DNA from: Hymenobacter rigui
GTDB taxonomy: Bacteria; Bacteroidota; Bacteroidia; Cytophagales; Hymenobacteraceae
Assembly: GCF_003944715.1 (NCBI RefSeq)
Contig: NZ_RWIT01000002.1
Coordinates: forward strand, 186,001-250,000
DNA length: 64,000 bases
Direction of reading: 5' to 3'
Part shown: one piece after another, positions 44,474 to 51,648 of the stretch
Layout: each line of letters begins with the position of its first letter
Position numbering within the stretch: position 1 is the first letter of the stretch
Program-made: the position numbers and the translations under genes
The notes under the pieces: generated by a model
Databases searched by the model: none
What the model saw: the letters and a program-made list of their open reading frames with translations, nothing else
Told to the model about the DNA's origin: nothing

Positions 44474-45883
44474 ATGCCTGCTACTCCCTACACCCCCGAC
44501 GATTCGTACCGGGACTCCATTGCCACCATTGATGCCGCCGGGCACCGGGTGTGGCTGTACCCCAAAAAGCCGCAGGGGCCGCTGTACCGGTGGCGGTCCT
44601 GGCTGAGCTACGGGTTGCTGGCCCTGCTGTTTGCCGGCCCCTGGCTGCGCCTGCACGGGCTGCCGGTGCTGCTGCTGAACCTGCCGGCCCGCCGCTTCAT
44701 CATCTTCGGGCAGATTTTCTGGCCCCAGGATTTCTTTATCCTGCTGCTGGCCATGCTTACCTTCGTGCTGTTCATCATCCTGTTCACGGTGGTGTACGGG
44801 CGGGTGTTCTGCGGCTGGGTGTGCCCCCAAACCATCTTCCTGGAAATGGTATTCCGCCGCATCGAGTACTGGCTGGAAGGCGACGGACCCCAGCAGAAAG
44901 CCCTCGACCGGCGGCCCCTCGACTGGGACAAGCTCTGGCGCAAAACCACCAAGCACGCGCTGTTCGTGGGCATTTCCTTTCTGATTGCCAATACCTTCCT
45001 GGCCTACATCATTGGCTCGGAGGAGCTGGTGCGCATCATCACCGACGCGCCGGGCCGGCACCTGGGCGGGCTGGCGGCCATGACGCTGTTCACGGGCGTG
45101 TTTTACGCCGTGTTTGCCCGGTTTCGGGAGCAGGTGTGCACCATTGCCTGCCCCTACGGCCGCCTGCAGGGGGTATTGTTGGATAAGAACAGCCTGGTAG
45201 TGGCCTACGATTACCAGCGCGGCGAGCCCCGCGAGAAACGGCGCAAAAACCAGGTGCGCACCGCCGGCGACTGCATCGACTGCAACCAGTGCGTGCAGGT
45301 GTGCCCCACCGGTATTGATATCCGCAACGGGGCCACCCAGCTGGAGTGCACCAACTGCACGGCCTGTATTGATGCCTGCAACAACATTATGGCCCTGCTG
45401 GAGCAGCCGCCGGGCCTGATCCGGCACGCCTCGGTGCAGGCCATTGCCGAGGGTTCCCGCTTCCGCCTCACGGGCCGGGTGAAGGCCTACTCGGGGGTGC
45501 TGCTGGTGCTGGTGGCCGTGCTGACGGGCCTGCTGGCCTCGCGCGCCAACGTGCAGGCCACCGTGCTGCGCACCCCGGGCCAGCTGTACCAGAAAACAAC
45601 CCACGGCACCATCACCAACCTCTACAACATCTCCGTCATCAACAAAACCAACGCGCCTTACCCGCTTACGCTCCGGGTGCTGGAGCCCGCCCAGGGCCGC
45701 GTTTCGCTGGTGGGCGGCCGGGTGCTGCAGCTGCCGGCCCAGGGCATTGTGGAGGGCGTATTCTTTGCCGAGCTGCCCCGTACGGCCCTGCACCGCACCA
45801 ACCAGCCCCTGCGCCTGGGCCTCTACAGCGGCAACCAGCTCATTGCCGAAACCCGCACCAAGTTCCTCGGCCCCGTGCAGTAA
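44474..45883 (+). CDS. ccoG: cbb3 oxidase accessory protein CcoG (FixG), polyferredoxin
   Basis: A 469-residue membrane iron-sulfur protein involved in copper delivery and redox during cbb3 assembly. ATG 44474 follows a family C repeat. Membrane helices are at about residues 42-60, 82-115, 160-180, 200-218 and 345-362. Cys motifs are CGWVCPQT (about residue 118), CTIACPYGRLQG (about 223), and two [4Fe-4S] sites CIDCNQCVQVCP and CTNCTACIDACN (about 270-305). The C-terminal 110 residues form an immunoglobulin-like domain, typical for FixG. Complete and of normal length. Confidence 0.95.
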   Translation: MPATPYTPDDSYRDSIATIDAAGHRVWLYPKKPQGPLYRWRSWLSYGLLALLFAGPWLRLHGLPVLLLNLPARRFIIFGQIFWPQDFFILLLAMLTFVLFIILFTVVYGRVFCGWVCPQTIFLEMVFRRIEYWLEGDGPQQKALDRRPLDWDKLWRKTTKHALFVGISFLIANTFLAYIIGSEELVRIITDAPGRHLGGLAAMTLFTGVFYAVFARFREQVCTIACPYGRLQGVLLDKNSLVVAYDYQRGEPREKRRKNQVRTAGDCIDCNQCVQVCPTGIDIRNGATQLECTNCTACIDACNNIMALLEQPPGLIRHASVQAIAEGSRFRLTGRVKAYSGVLLVLVAVLTGLLASRANVQATVLRTPGQLYQKTTHGTITNLYNISVINKTNAPYPLTLRVLEPAQGRVSLVGGRVLQLPAQGIVEGVFFAELPRTALHRTNQPLRLGLYSGNQLIAETRTKFLGPVQ

Positions 45884-45908
45884 CCAGTTCTACGGAAACG
45901 CCCGCCCC

Positions 45909-46076
45909 GGTCCGACGCCAAAGGCGTCCGACCGGTTGCCGCCCGCGCCACATGCCCGGTCTATCGGAGTTGCACCCCAAACGTCAGCACATAGCCAACC
46001 GGGCCGCCTGCAATGTGCCGGCCACCCGGGCGTCAGCACGCAGCCAACCGGTCGGACGGCTGCGCCGTCGGACCGG
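45909..46076. repeat. Family C inverted pair between ccoG and ccoH
   Basis: Copies 45909-45937 (centre GCCAAAGGC) and 46048-46076 (centre GGCTGCGCC), inverted, with a partial copy near 45989 (CATAGCCAACCGGGCC). Starts 25 bases after the ccoG stop. Confidence 0.85.
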
Positions 46077-46103
46077 CCCTTTCACTTCATTTCTATTATC
46101 CGC

Positions 46104-46583
46104 ATGAACCCTACGACATCCTCGGCCCCTCAGCGGGCGCGCTGGCCCTATGCCATTGTGGCGGCGTTTGGGCTGTTTGCCGGCTTTATCGGCTACCTCG
46201 TGCAGCAGGCCATGCGCACCAGCGTGGAGCTCGTCAGCCCGGATTATTACCAGCAGGAGCTGGCCTATCAGCAGCGGATGGAGTCGGTGGCCCGCACGGC
46301 GGCCTTGCCGGGGCCGGTGCAGCTCACGCTGGAGCCGGCGCGCCAGCAACTGGTGCTGCGCCTGCCGGCGGCCGTGGCCGGCGCGGCGGTGCGGGGCCGC
46401 GTGCAGTTTTTCCGGCCCTCCAATCAGCAGCTGGATTTCAGTATGCCGTTGCAGCCCGATGCCTCCCGGGAGCAGCGCATCAGTACGGCCCGGATGCAGC
46501 CGGGTTTCTGGCGGGTACGGTTCACGTTCACGGCGGGCGGGCAGGCGTATTTCGTGGAGAGGAATATCACCCTGGGCAGCTGA
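46104..46583 (+). CDS. ccoH: FixH/CcoH family protein
   Basis: A 159-residue membrane-anchored protein. One helix lies at residues 14-36 (YAIVAAFGLFAGFIGYLV), followed by the family landmark SVELVSPDYYQQELAYQQRM at residues 41-60 and a beta-sandwich of about 90 residues (VQLTLEPARQQLVLRLP, GFWRVRFTFTAGGQAYFVERN). This matches FixH, required for cbb3 oxidase assembly. It follows ccoG after a family C pair, and precedes a TauE/SafE gene by 75 bases. Confidence 0.9.
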   Translation: MNPTTSSAPQRARWPYAIVAAFGLFAGFIGYLVQQAMRTSVELVSPDYYQQELAYQQRMESVARTAALPGPVQLTLEPARQQLVLRLPAAVAGAAVRGRVQFFRPSNQQLDFSMPLQPDASREQRISTARMQPGFWRVRFTFTAGGQAYFVERNITLGS

Positions 46584-46658
46584 TTTTCGTCATGTAGTCC
46601 GCCCATTCGGGGTGCGTACTTGCCGGCCTAATCAGGTAGCGTTTTGCTTGTTTTTCCG

Positions 46659-47399
46659 ATGCTCTGGGCCGGCTTTGTATTTGGGTTGCTGGGTAGCTTC
46701 CACTGCGTGGGCATGTGCGGGGCCATTGCCCTGGCCCTGCCCGGCCAGCCCGGCTCCCCGGCCGACCGGGGCCGCTGGCCGTTTCTGCGGGGGCGGCTGC
46801 TCTACCACGCCGGGCGCATCAGCACCTACGCGGGGCTGGGCGCGCTGGCCGGGCTGGCCGGCCACGGCCTGCGCCTGGCGGGTTGGCAGCAAAGCCTGTC
46901 CATTGCCTCGGGCCTGCTGATTCTGCTGCTGATAGCCGCCCCGGCGCGCTACTCTGGCCGGCTGGCCGACGCCCTGGGCCTGGCGGCCCTGCTGCGCTGG
47001 GTGCAGGCCACGCTGGCCGACCTGTTCCGGCGGCCTTCCGGCGCCGCCCTCTACGGCACCGGGCTGCTCAACGGGCTGCTGCCCTGCGGCCTGGTGTACC
47101 TGGCCCTGGCCGGCGCCCTTAGTGCCCCTGGCGTGCTGGGTGCCGCCGCTTACATGGCCTGTTTCGGGCTGGGCACGCTGCCGTTGCTGCTCTCCCTCTC
47201 GCTCACCGGCCGACTGGTGCCGGTGGCCTGGCGCAGCCGGCTGCGCCGGGTGGTGCCCTACGCGGCCACGACGCTGGCCCTGCTGTTTGTGGTGCGCGGG
47301 CTGGGCCTGGGCATTCCGTACCTGAGCCCCCGTTTGCAGCCCCTGGCCGGCGCTCCGGCCCCGGCGCACTTGCCGCGCACCGTGCATTACTGCCGCTAA
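46659..47399 (+). CDS. TauE/SafE-family membrane protein (CcoH-linked, cytochrome biogenesis type)
   Basis: A 246-residue protein with about six membrane helices. The first carries FGLLGSFHCVGMCGAIALAL, where the HCVGMCG motif is typical of the DsbD/SafE-like proteins encoded next to cbb3 genes; the second half repeats the pattern with GLLNGLLPCGLVYLAL. These cysteine-containing motifs suggest metal or thiol transport rather than sulfite export. ATG 46659 is preferred over TTG 46644. Location after ccoGH supports a role in copper or haem handling for the oxidase. Confidence 0.85.
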   Translation: MLWAGFVFGLLGSFHCVGMCGAIALALPGQPGSPADRGRWPFLRGRLLYHAGRISTYAGLGALAGLAGHGLRLAGWQQSLSIASGLLILLLIAAPARYSGRLADALGLAALLRWVQATLADLFRRPSGAALYGTGLLNGLLPCGLVYLALAGALSAPGVLGAAAYMACFGLGTLPLLLSLSLTGRLVPVAWRSRLRRVVPYAATTLALLFVVRGLGLGIPYLSPRLQPLAGAPAPAHLPRTVHYCR

Positions 47400-47427
47400 T
47401 TTTCCGCTTCGTCCATTTTCCTGCTGC

Positions 47428-48339
47428 ATGAAAACCCTTCTTGTTCCGATTGACCCCGCCACCGCCGAGCACACGCTGGCCTACGCCAACAAACTGGCCG
47501 TGCGCTGGCCCGCCGAAATCGTGCTGCTGTACTGCCCGGACGATACCGCCACCGACCAGCCGCCCCTCGCCGCGGCCGCCCACGAGCAGCGCCTGCGCAC
47601 CCTGGCCGAGCGCCTGCGCTACCAGCAGCTCACCCGCCAGGATGGCCGCCGCATCCGGTACCACTACCGCGTGCTGGCCGGCTCGCTGCCCCAGCACTTG
47701 GCCGCCGAAGTAACCCGCTGCGCCGCCGACCTGGTGGTGCTGGGCCTGCCTCCCACCGACGCGCGCCACCCTCGTCTGCCGGGCCTCGAGGCGGCCACCA
47801 TCACCTCAGTGGTGCCCTGCCCGGTGCTGGTGGTGCCCCCGGGCCGCCGCCCCCTGCCCAACCGCTTGGCCTTCATGGCCGATTTCGCCTCCCTGGGCCT
47901 GCACGTGCTCCCGCGCCTCTCGGCCCTGCAGGCCGCCTTCCCGGCCCCGCTCGATTTGCTGCAGTTCTACGCCCCGGCGCAGCGCCCCCAGCGGCGGGCC
48001 CTCAAGCAGGCCCTTACCCGGGCCGCGAGCCAGCTCACCTGGCCGGCCGTCGCCACCCACCTGCTCGAGGACGATGCCCCGCTGGAAGGCAGCAGCGAGT
48101 TCTGCGCCCGCACCCAGGCCCAACTGCTCATCATCTCGCCCACCAGCACGGCCCAGCTGTTGGCCTATTTCGACCACTGCTACACGACCACCCGCGCCTA
48201 CCACACCCAGATTCCGGTGCTGGTGCTGCGGGCCCCGGAGTACTCGGCCTCCACGGCCTGCTGCGCCCGGTGCGCCGAGCGCCTGGCCCAGCCAGCTCCC
48301 CGCTTGCGTCCCGATTACCACGCCGTGCACTGGGGCTGA
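47428..48339 (+). CDS. Universal stress protein, two Usp domains
   Basis: A 303-residue protein that opens MKTLLVPIDPATAEHTLAYA, the usual start of a UspA domain. The first domain ends with LVVLGLPP and VPCPVLVVPPG, lacking a clean G2xG9xG(S/T) ATP motif. The second (from about 155) ends QIPVLVLRAP. A Cys-rich tail (STACCARCAERL) near residue 275 could bind metal or sense redox. In many bacteria Usp genes belong to oxygen-limitation regulons, which fits the neighbourhood. Its exact role is unknown. Confidence 0.8.
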   Translation: MKTLLVPIDPATAEHTLAYANKLAVRWPAEIVLLYCPDDTATDQPPLAAAAHEQRLRTLAERLRYQQLTRQDGRRIRYHYRVLAGSLPQHLAAEVTRCAADLVVLGLPPTDARHPRLPGLEAATITSVVPCPVLVVPPGRRPLPNRLAFMADFASLGLHVLPRLSALQAAFPAPLDLLQFYAPAQRPQRRALKQALTRAASQLTWPAVATHLLEDDAPLEGSSEFCARTQAQLLIISPTSTAQLLAYFDHCYTTTRAYHTQIPVLVLRAPEYSASTACCARCAERLAQPAPRLRPDYHAVHWG

Positions 48340-48383
48340 TGCCCGGCCGCCACTCCTTTTGTCAAGCTTATTTTTCCCCGACT

Positions 48384-49334
48384 ATGGAACCCTCCGACGT
48401 TTTCGCCACCACCCCCACCCGCCGCCGCGTGGAGCACTGGATGCGGCAGTTTCAGGATTGGCTGTGCCAGCAGCTCGAATCGGCCGACGGGCCGGGCCGC
48501 TTTCAGGAAGATGCCTGGCAGCACCACAGCGGCGGCGGGGGCCGCACCCGGGTGCTGCAGCAGGGCCGGGTGCTCGAAAAAGGCGGGGTGGCGTTTTCGG
48601 CCGTGTGGGGTGAGATGGAGGCCCGGGCCGCCCGGCAGCTGCTCATGCCCAACCCCAACTACTTCGCCACCGGCGTATCGGTGGTGCAGCACCCGCGCAG
48701 CCCCCTGGTGCCCATTTCGCACATGAACGTGCGCTACTTCGAGGCCGGCAACGGCGAGGCCTGGTTTGGCGGCGGCCTCGACCTGACCCCCATTTACGTG
48801 GACGTGGAGCAGGCCCGCTGGTTTCACGAGCAGATTGCCGAGGTGTGCGACCAGTTCGACGCCAGCTACTACCCGCGCTTTAAGCAGTGGGCCGACGAGT
48901 ACTTCTTCCTGCCCCACCGCCAGGAAACCCGCGGCGTGGGCGGCATCTTCTTTGATCGGCTCACCGTGGGCCCAGATGGTAATTTCGAAGACCTGTTTGC
49001 CTTTGTGCAGGCCGTGGGCGAGGTGTACGGCCGCTCCTACTCGGCCATCATGCGCCACAACGCCGACCTCCCGTACACCGAGCAACAAAAACAGTGGCAG
49101 CTCATCCGGCGCGGCCGCTACGCCGAGTTCAACCTGGCCATCGACCGGGGCACACGCTTCGGGCTGGAAACCGGGGGGCGCACCGAGAGCATCCTCATGA
49201 GCCTGCCCCCCCAGTGCGAGTGGCACTACAACCTGCAGCCCACCCCCGGCTCGCCCGAGGCCGACACCCTGCAATGGCTGCGCAAGGACGTGGACTGGGT
49301 TTCAGTTGATGTTCCCGCCGCCGTGGCCATATAG
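48384..49334 (+). CDS. hemF: Oxygen-dependent coproporphyrinogen III oxidase
   Basis: Enzyme of haem synthesis that decarboxylates coproporphyrinogen III with O2. ATG 48384 (MEPSDVFATT) is chosen over the longer frame. Conserved segments are GGGGRTRVL, HPRSPLVPISHMNVRYFE with the active-site histidines near residues 108-115, GGGLDLTPIYV, GVGGIFFDRL and GGRTESILMSLPP. 316 residues, normal for HemF. It ends the run of respiratory genes, so haem supply for the oxidase may be co-expressed. A strong hairpin follows. Confidence 0.95.
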   Translation: MEPSDVFATTPTRRRVEHWMRQFQDWLCQQLESADGPGRFQEDAWQHHSGGGGRTRVLQQGRVLEKGGVAFSAVWGEMEARAARQLLMPNPNYFATGVSVVQHPRSPLVPISHMNVRYFEAGNGEAWFGGGLDLTPIYVDVEQARWFHEQIAEVCDQFDASYYPRFKQWADEYFFLPHRQETRGVGGIFFDRLTVGPDGNFEDLFAFVQAVGEVYGRSYSAIMRHNADLPYTEQQKQWQLIRRGRYAEFNLAIDRGTRFGLETGGRTESILMSLPPQCEWHYNLQPTPGSPEADTLQWLRKDVDWVSVDVPAAVAI

Positions 49335-49357
49335 CGTTAGACTGTTCCTAAACGTTA

Positions 49358-49405
49358 AGGCCCGGTGTGGGGCGTAGTTACTCAACTACGCCCCACACCG
49401 GGCCT
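49358..49405. terminator. Long perfect hairpin after hemF
   Basis: A 22-base exact inverted repeat (AGGCCCGGTGTGGGGCGTAG.. and complement) around a four-base loop TACT. No T-run follows, so it is either a terminator or an RNA-stabilising structure at the end of the respiratory block. Confidence 0.7.
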
Positions 49406-49449
49406 CGGTGCTCGCAGGATGCTGCCGCTGGCGCCTCCTGAGTTGATGG

Positions 49450-50100
49450 CTAATAGGCTGCCGTAAAGCGCTGGCGGCTGTGTTTGGGCTGTTCCGCTTC
49501 GTCCAGAATTACGAGGGCCAGATCCTCACCCGACAGGATGCTGCGGCCCTCCTCATTGAATACCGGGCTTTCGGTGCCGAGACGGTAGTGGCCGGTGCGG
49601 CCGGTGCTGATGCCGGGGTGCATTTCGATGGCCGGGCTGACAAACGTCCAGTCAAGCGACTCGTTCTTTTTCAGATCGTTCAGGTAGTCGCGGGCGGCAG
49701 TGGCACCGGGTTTAATGTCCTGCGGGAAATCGGGGCCGTCTACCAGTTGCTGGCCGTTGATGTACAGGCTGCCGGCACCGCCAATGGCAATCAGGCGCTT
49801 CACCCCCGATTTCTCGGTGGCCGCCTCAATGTCGCGGGAGCCCTGCAGGAAGTCGTGGTAGAGGTTGGGGTTGGTCCAGCCGGCATTAAACGAGTTGATA
49901 ACCACATCGTGGCCGGCCAGCTGCTGCGCTAGCTCATCCACCTTGTTGGCGTCGCCGGTTACCACGGTCAGGTTCTGGTGCTGAGTGGTGAGTTTGGCGG
50001 GGTCGCGCACAATGGCCGTTACCTGATGGCCACGGTTGAGGGCTTCGGTCAGCAGTTTCGAGCCAACGAAACCGGTGGCACCAATGAGGGCAATTTTCAT
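49450..50100 (-). CDS. NAD(P)-binding oxidoreductase (YwnB-like)
   Basis: A 216-residue Rossmann-fold protein of the NmrA-like group. It opens MKIALIGATGFVGSKLLTEA with the GxxGxxG dinucleotide motif, has AIVRDPAKL, the loop ...VINSFNAGW near residue 69 and RLIAIGGAGSLYI near 103. The catalytic Tyr-Lys pair of classic SDRs is not present. The palindrome TGTAACCACCATTGTTACA lies 41 bases upstream, identical in both arms to the core operator before the Rrf2 gene next door. That resembles the B. subtilis ywnA-ywnB pairing and suggests control by the Rrf2 protein. Redox-linked substrate unknown. Confidence 0.85.
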   Translation of the reverse strand: MKIALIGATGFVGSKLLTEALNRGHQVTAIVRDPAKLTTQHQNLTVVTGDANKVDELAQQLAGHDVVINSFNAGWTNPNLYHDFLQGSRDIEAATEKSGVKRLIAIGGAGSLYINGQQLVDGPDFPQDIKPGATAARDYLNDLKKNESLDWTFVSPAIEMHPGISTGRTGHYRLGTESPVFNEEGRSILSGEDLALVILDEAEQPKHSRQRFTAAY

Positions 50101-50140
50101 GAGAATGAAGGGTATGAGGTGAAGTAAACTACAAACCTGC

Positions 50141-50159
50141 TGTAACCACCATTGTTACA
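50141..50159. promoter_or_regulatory. Putative Rrf2 operator, site 2
   Basis: TGTAAC, CACCATT, GTTACA: perfect six-base arms around seven bases, between the Rrf2 gene and the oxidoreductase gene. Same arms and spacing as the site upstream of the Rrf2 gene. Confidence 0.75.
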
Positions 50160-50177
50160 ATCAGGCACAAAAAAAAT

Positions 50178-50621
50178 TTAACTCGTTTCCGGGCCCCTGG
50201 CCAGAATATCGGTGGTTACCTGCGCCAGTGTGGTGCCGGCCAGCACCTGCTCCAGGGCCGTTTGGGCGCGCTGCAGCGTAGTATCCAGCGCCGACTGAAT
50301 GTGGCGGCCGACCAGGCAGGCCGGGTTGGGCTTGTCGTGCACGCTGAACAGCTGGCCTTCCTCTACCACTTCCACGGCGCGGTACACCTCCAGCAGCGAA
50401 ACAGCCTGGGGCAAGCGAGTGAGAAAAGTGCCTCCCGAAGCCGGCCGTACTTCCACCAGCCCGGCCTTTTTCAGCTGCCCCAGCAGCCGCCGAATCACCA
50501 CCGGATTGGTATTTACGCTGCCCGCCATGCGCTCCGAGGTCAGCAGCTCGTCGCCGGGCTGCTGCAAAGCCAGCAGGGAAAGCACGTGTACGGCAACGGA
50601 AAAGCGGCTACTGATTTGCAT
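50178..50621 (-). CDS. Rrf2-family transcriptional regulator (YwnA-like)
   Basis: A 147-residue winged-helix repressor. It opens MQISSRFSVAVHVLSLLAL; the DNA-reading helix region is SVNTNPVVIRRLLGQLKKAG, followed by the wing VRPASGGTFL. The ligand part LFSVHDKPNPACLVG has one cysteine (about residue 102) but not the three-cysteine cluster of IscR/NsrR, so an Fe-S cluster is unlikely and a thiol switch is possible. An 11-base-arm palindrome overlaps its own promoter, arguing for autoregulation. The oxidoreductase gene lies 77 bases downstream, with its own copy of the operator. Confidence 0.9.
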   Translation of the reverse strand: MQISSRFSVAVHVLSLLALQQPGDELLTSERMAGSVNTNPVVIRRLLGQLKKAGLVEVRPASGGTFLTRLPQAVSLLEVYRAVEVVEEGQLFSVHDKPNPACLVGRHIQSALDTTLQRAQTALEQVLAGTTLAQVTTDILARGPETS

Positions 50622-50673
50622 GGTAACGGGAAAACCGGGAAACGGCGAACCGCTTTGACCCGCTTGGTTATGA

Positions 50674-50709
50674 CAAAGGTAGCATTGTAACCATTGATGT
50701 TACAATGCT
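50674..50709 (-). promoter_or_regulatory. Promoter and operator of the Rrf2 gene
   Basis: On the minus strand a TTG is followed after 21 bases by TACCTTTG (50681-50674), the Bacteroidota -33/-7 arrangement. The spacer is filled by the palindrome AGCATTGTAAC, CATTGAT, GTTACAATGCT (50681-50709), arms perfect over 11 bases. A repressor bound here would block sigma access. Confidence 0.75.
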
Positions 50710-50720
50710 GTTTAAAAAAT

Positions 50721-50745
50721 AAAGCGGCCGGAGCCGCTTTTTATT
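50721..50745 (-). terminator. Hairpin terminator of the YjbR-like gene
   Basis: AAAGCGGC, CGGA, GCCGCTTT with A/T-rich flanks on both sides, 12 bases past the stop of the minus-strand gene. On the minus strand the tail reads ATTTTTTAAA. Confidence 0.75.
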
Positions 50746-50756
50746 GGAAGCCCACG

Positions 50757-51116
50757 TTACTGCTCCGCTTCGGTTAGCTCCTCCCGCAGTTTTTTCGGCA
50801 GCGAAGCCCGCACCAAGTCGTAGGAATGGTCTATCAGCTCGCGCAGCTGACTACCAGGAATGCCCGTGCCCACCAGCACAGTGTTCCAGTGTTTCTTGTT
50901 CATATGGTAGCCGGGCAGCACGTACTCGTGTTGCTCGCGCAGCTCCACGGCGCGCTCCGGGTCACACTTCAGGTTAATACTGCCGAACGTGTCGATATCC
51001 GTGAGGGCAAACACTTTGCCCCCTACTTTAAATACCAGCGTTTCGGGCCCGAAAGGTGTTTCTTCAGTTACGCCCGCCTTCAGCAGGCAGTAGTCGCGGA
51101 AGTCTTCGATGTTCAT
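50757..51116 (-). CDS. MmcQ/YjbR family protein
   Basis: A 119-residue single-domain protein with the YjbR double-wing fold. Landmarks are MNIEDFRDYCLLKAGVTEE, PFGPETLVFKVGGKVFAL, INLKCDPERAVELREQ and the HMNKKHWNTVLV segment at about residues 70-81. C-terminal helices end LPKKLREELTEAEQ. Members are thought to bind DNA, but function is not established. It is transcribed alone toward the hairpin at 50721. Confidence 0.92.
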   Translation of the reverse strand: MNIEDFRDYCLLKAGVTEETPFGPETLVFKVGGKVFALTDIDTFGSINLKCDPERAVELREQHEYVLPGYHMNKKHWNTVLVGTGIPGSQLRELIDHSYDLVRASLPKKLREELTEAEQ

Positions 51117-51141
51117 ATGCGTGATCAGCCGTTGCTGCTTG

Positions 51142-51208
51142 TTAGTTGTCGGTTGTTAGCTGCTGGCGCGTGGTTTCTGACAACCAACAACTACCAACTG
51201 ACAACTAA
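51142..51208. repeat. Family E palindrome
   Basis: TTAGTTGTCGGTTGTTAG at left and CCAACTGACAACTAA at right with additional ACAACCAACAACTA; arms of about 28 bases with several mismatches. Directly adjoins the stop codon of the small membrane protein. Confidence 0.65.
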
Positions 51209-51382
51209 TTACCGGATAAACCAGCGGTACAGCAGTACCAGAAACCCGACCAGGAACATGGCCATGCTCAGCTTATTGATGAAGTGCATGGTCCGCAGGT
51301 TGAAGTTGGAGTGGCGGTTAGGATCTTTTTTGCGGAAAAAATACCCGAACACGGGGCCGAGATTAAACAGGTCTTTGCGCAT
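51209..51382 (-). CDS. Small single-helix membrane protein (DUF6728-like)
   Basis: A 57-residue protein too short for standard gene calling. It opens MRKDLFNLGPVFGYFFRKKD, continues NRHSNFNLRTMHFINKLS and ends with a membrane helix (MAMFLVGFLVLLYRWFIR). I recall short Bacteroidota proteins of this shape under the label DUF6728, unverified. ATG 51382 is the only plausible start. The stop codon abuts a family E palindrome. Function unknown. Confidence 0.7.
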   Translation of the reverse strand: MRKDLFNLGPVFGYFFRKKDPNRHSNFNLRTMHFINKLSMAMFLVGFLVLLYRWFIR

Positions 51383-51467
51383 AAGAAAAGGAAAATCAGG
51401 TTTGCCAAGATAACACCCGGCGCGCGGAAAAGATTTACCCGCGGGCCATAAACAGGTAGTGCGTAGT

Positions 51468-51644
51468 GTCGAGACGCAAGGAATCGGGTTTCGTCGTGGA
51501 ACGGGCGTCTCCGGCTACTTTAACAGCAGAACATCATAGAAAGACAGTCATGCTGAGCCTGCCGAAGCATGACTGTCTTTCGGGGTCGTCCGAATAGCTT
51601 CAACGTCAGCAACGACAAGACGCAACATGGTGCGTCTCTACGAC
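51468..51644. repeat. Family D repeats with a family B insertion
   Basis: GTCGAGACGCAAGGAATCGG at the left and AAGACGCAACATGGTGCGTC at the right are diverged family D arms. A family B hairpin (51540-51580, AAAGACAGTCATGCTGAGCC..) sits between. No gene is seen between 51383 and 51648. Confidence 0.55.
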
Positions 51645-51648
51645 CTGG

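Noticed and set aside
36504..46076. Impression of a CRISPR-like array from recurring 29-base units
   Set aside because: Units are palindromic, in inverted pairs, irregularly spaced and separated by genes, with no Cas gene. REP/REPIN elements explain them better.
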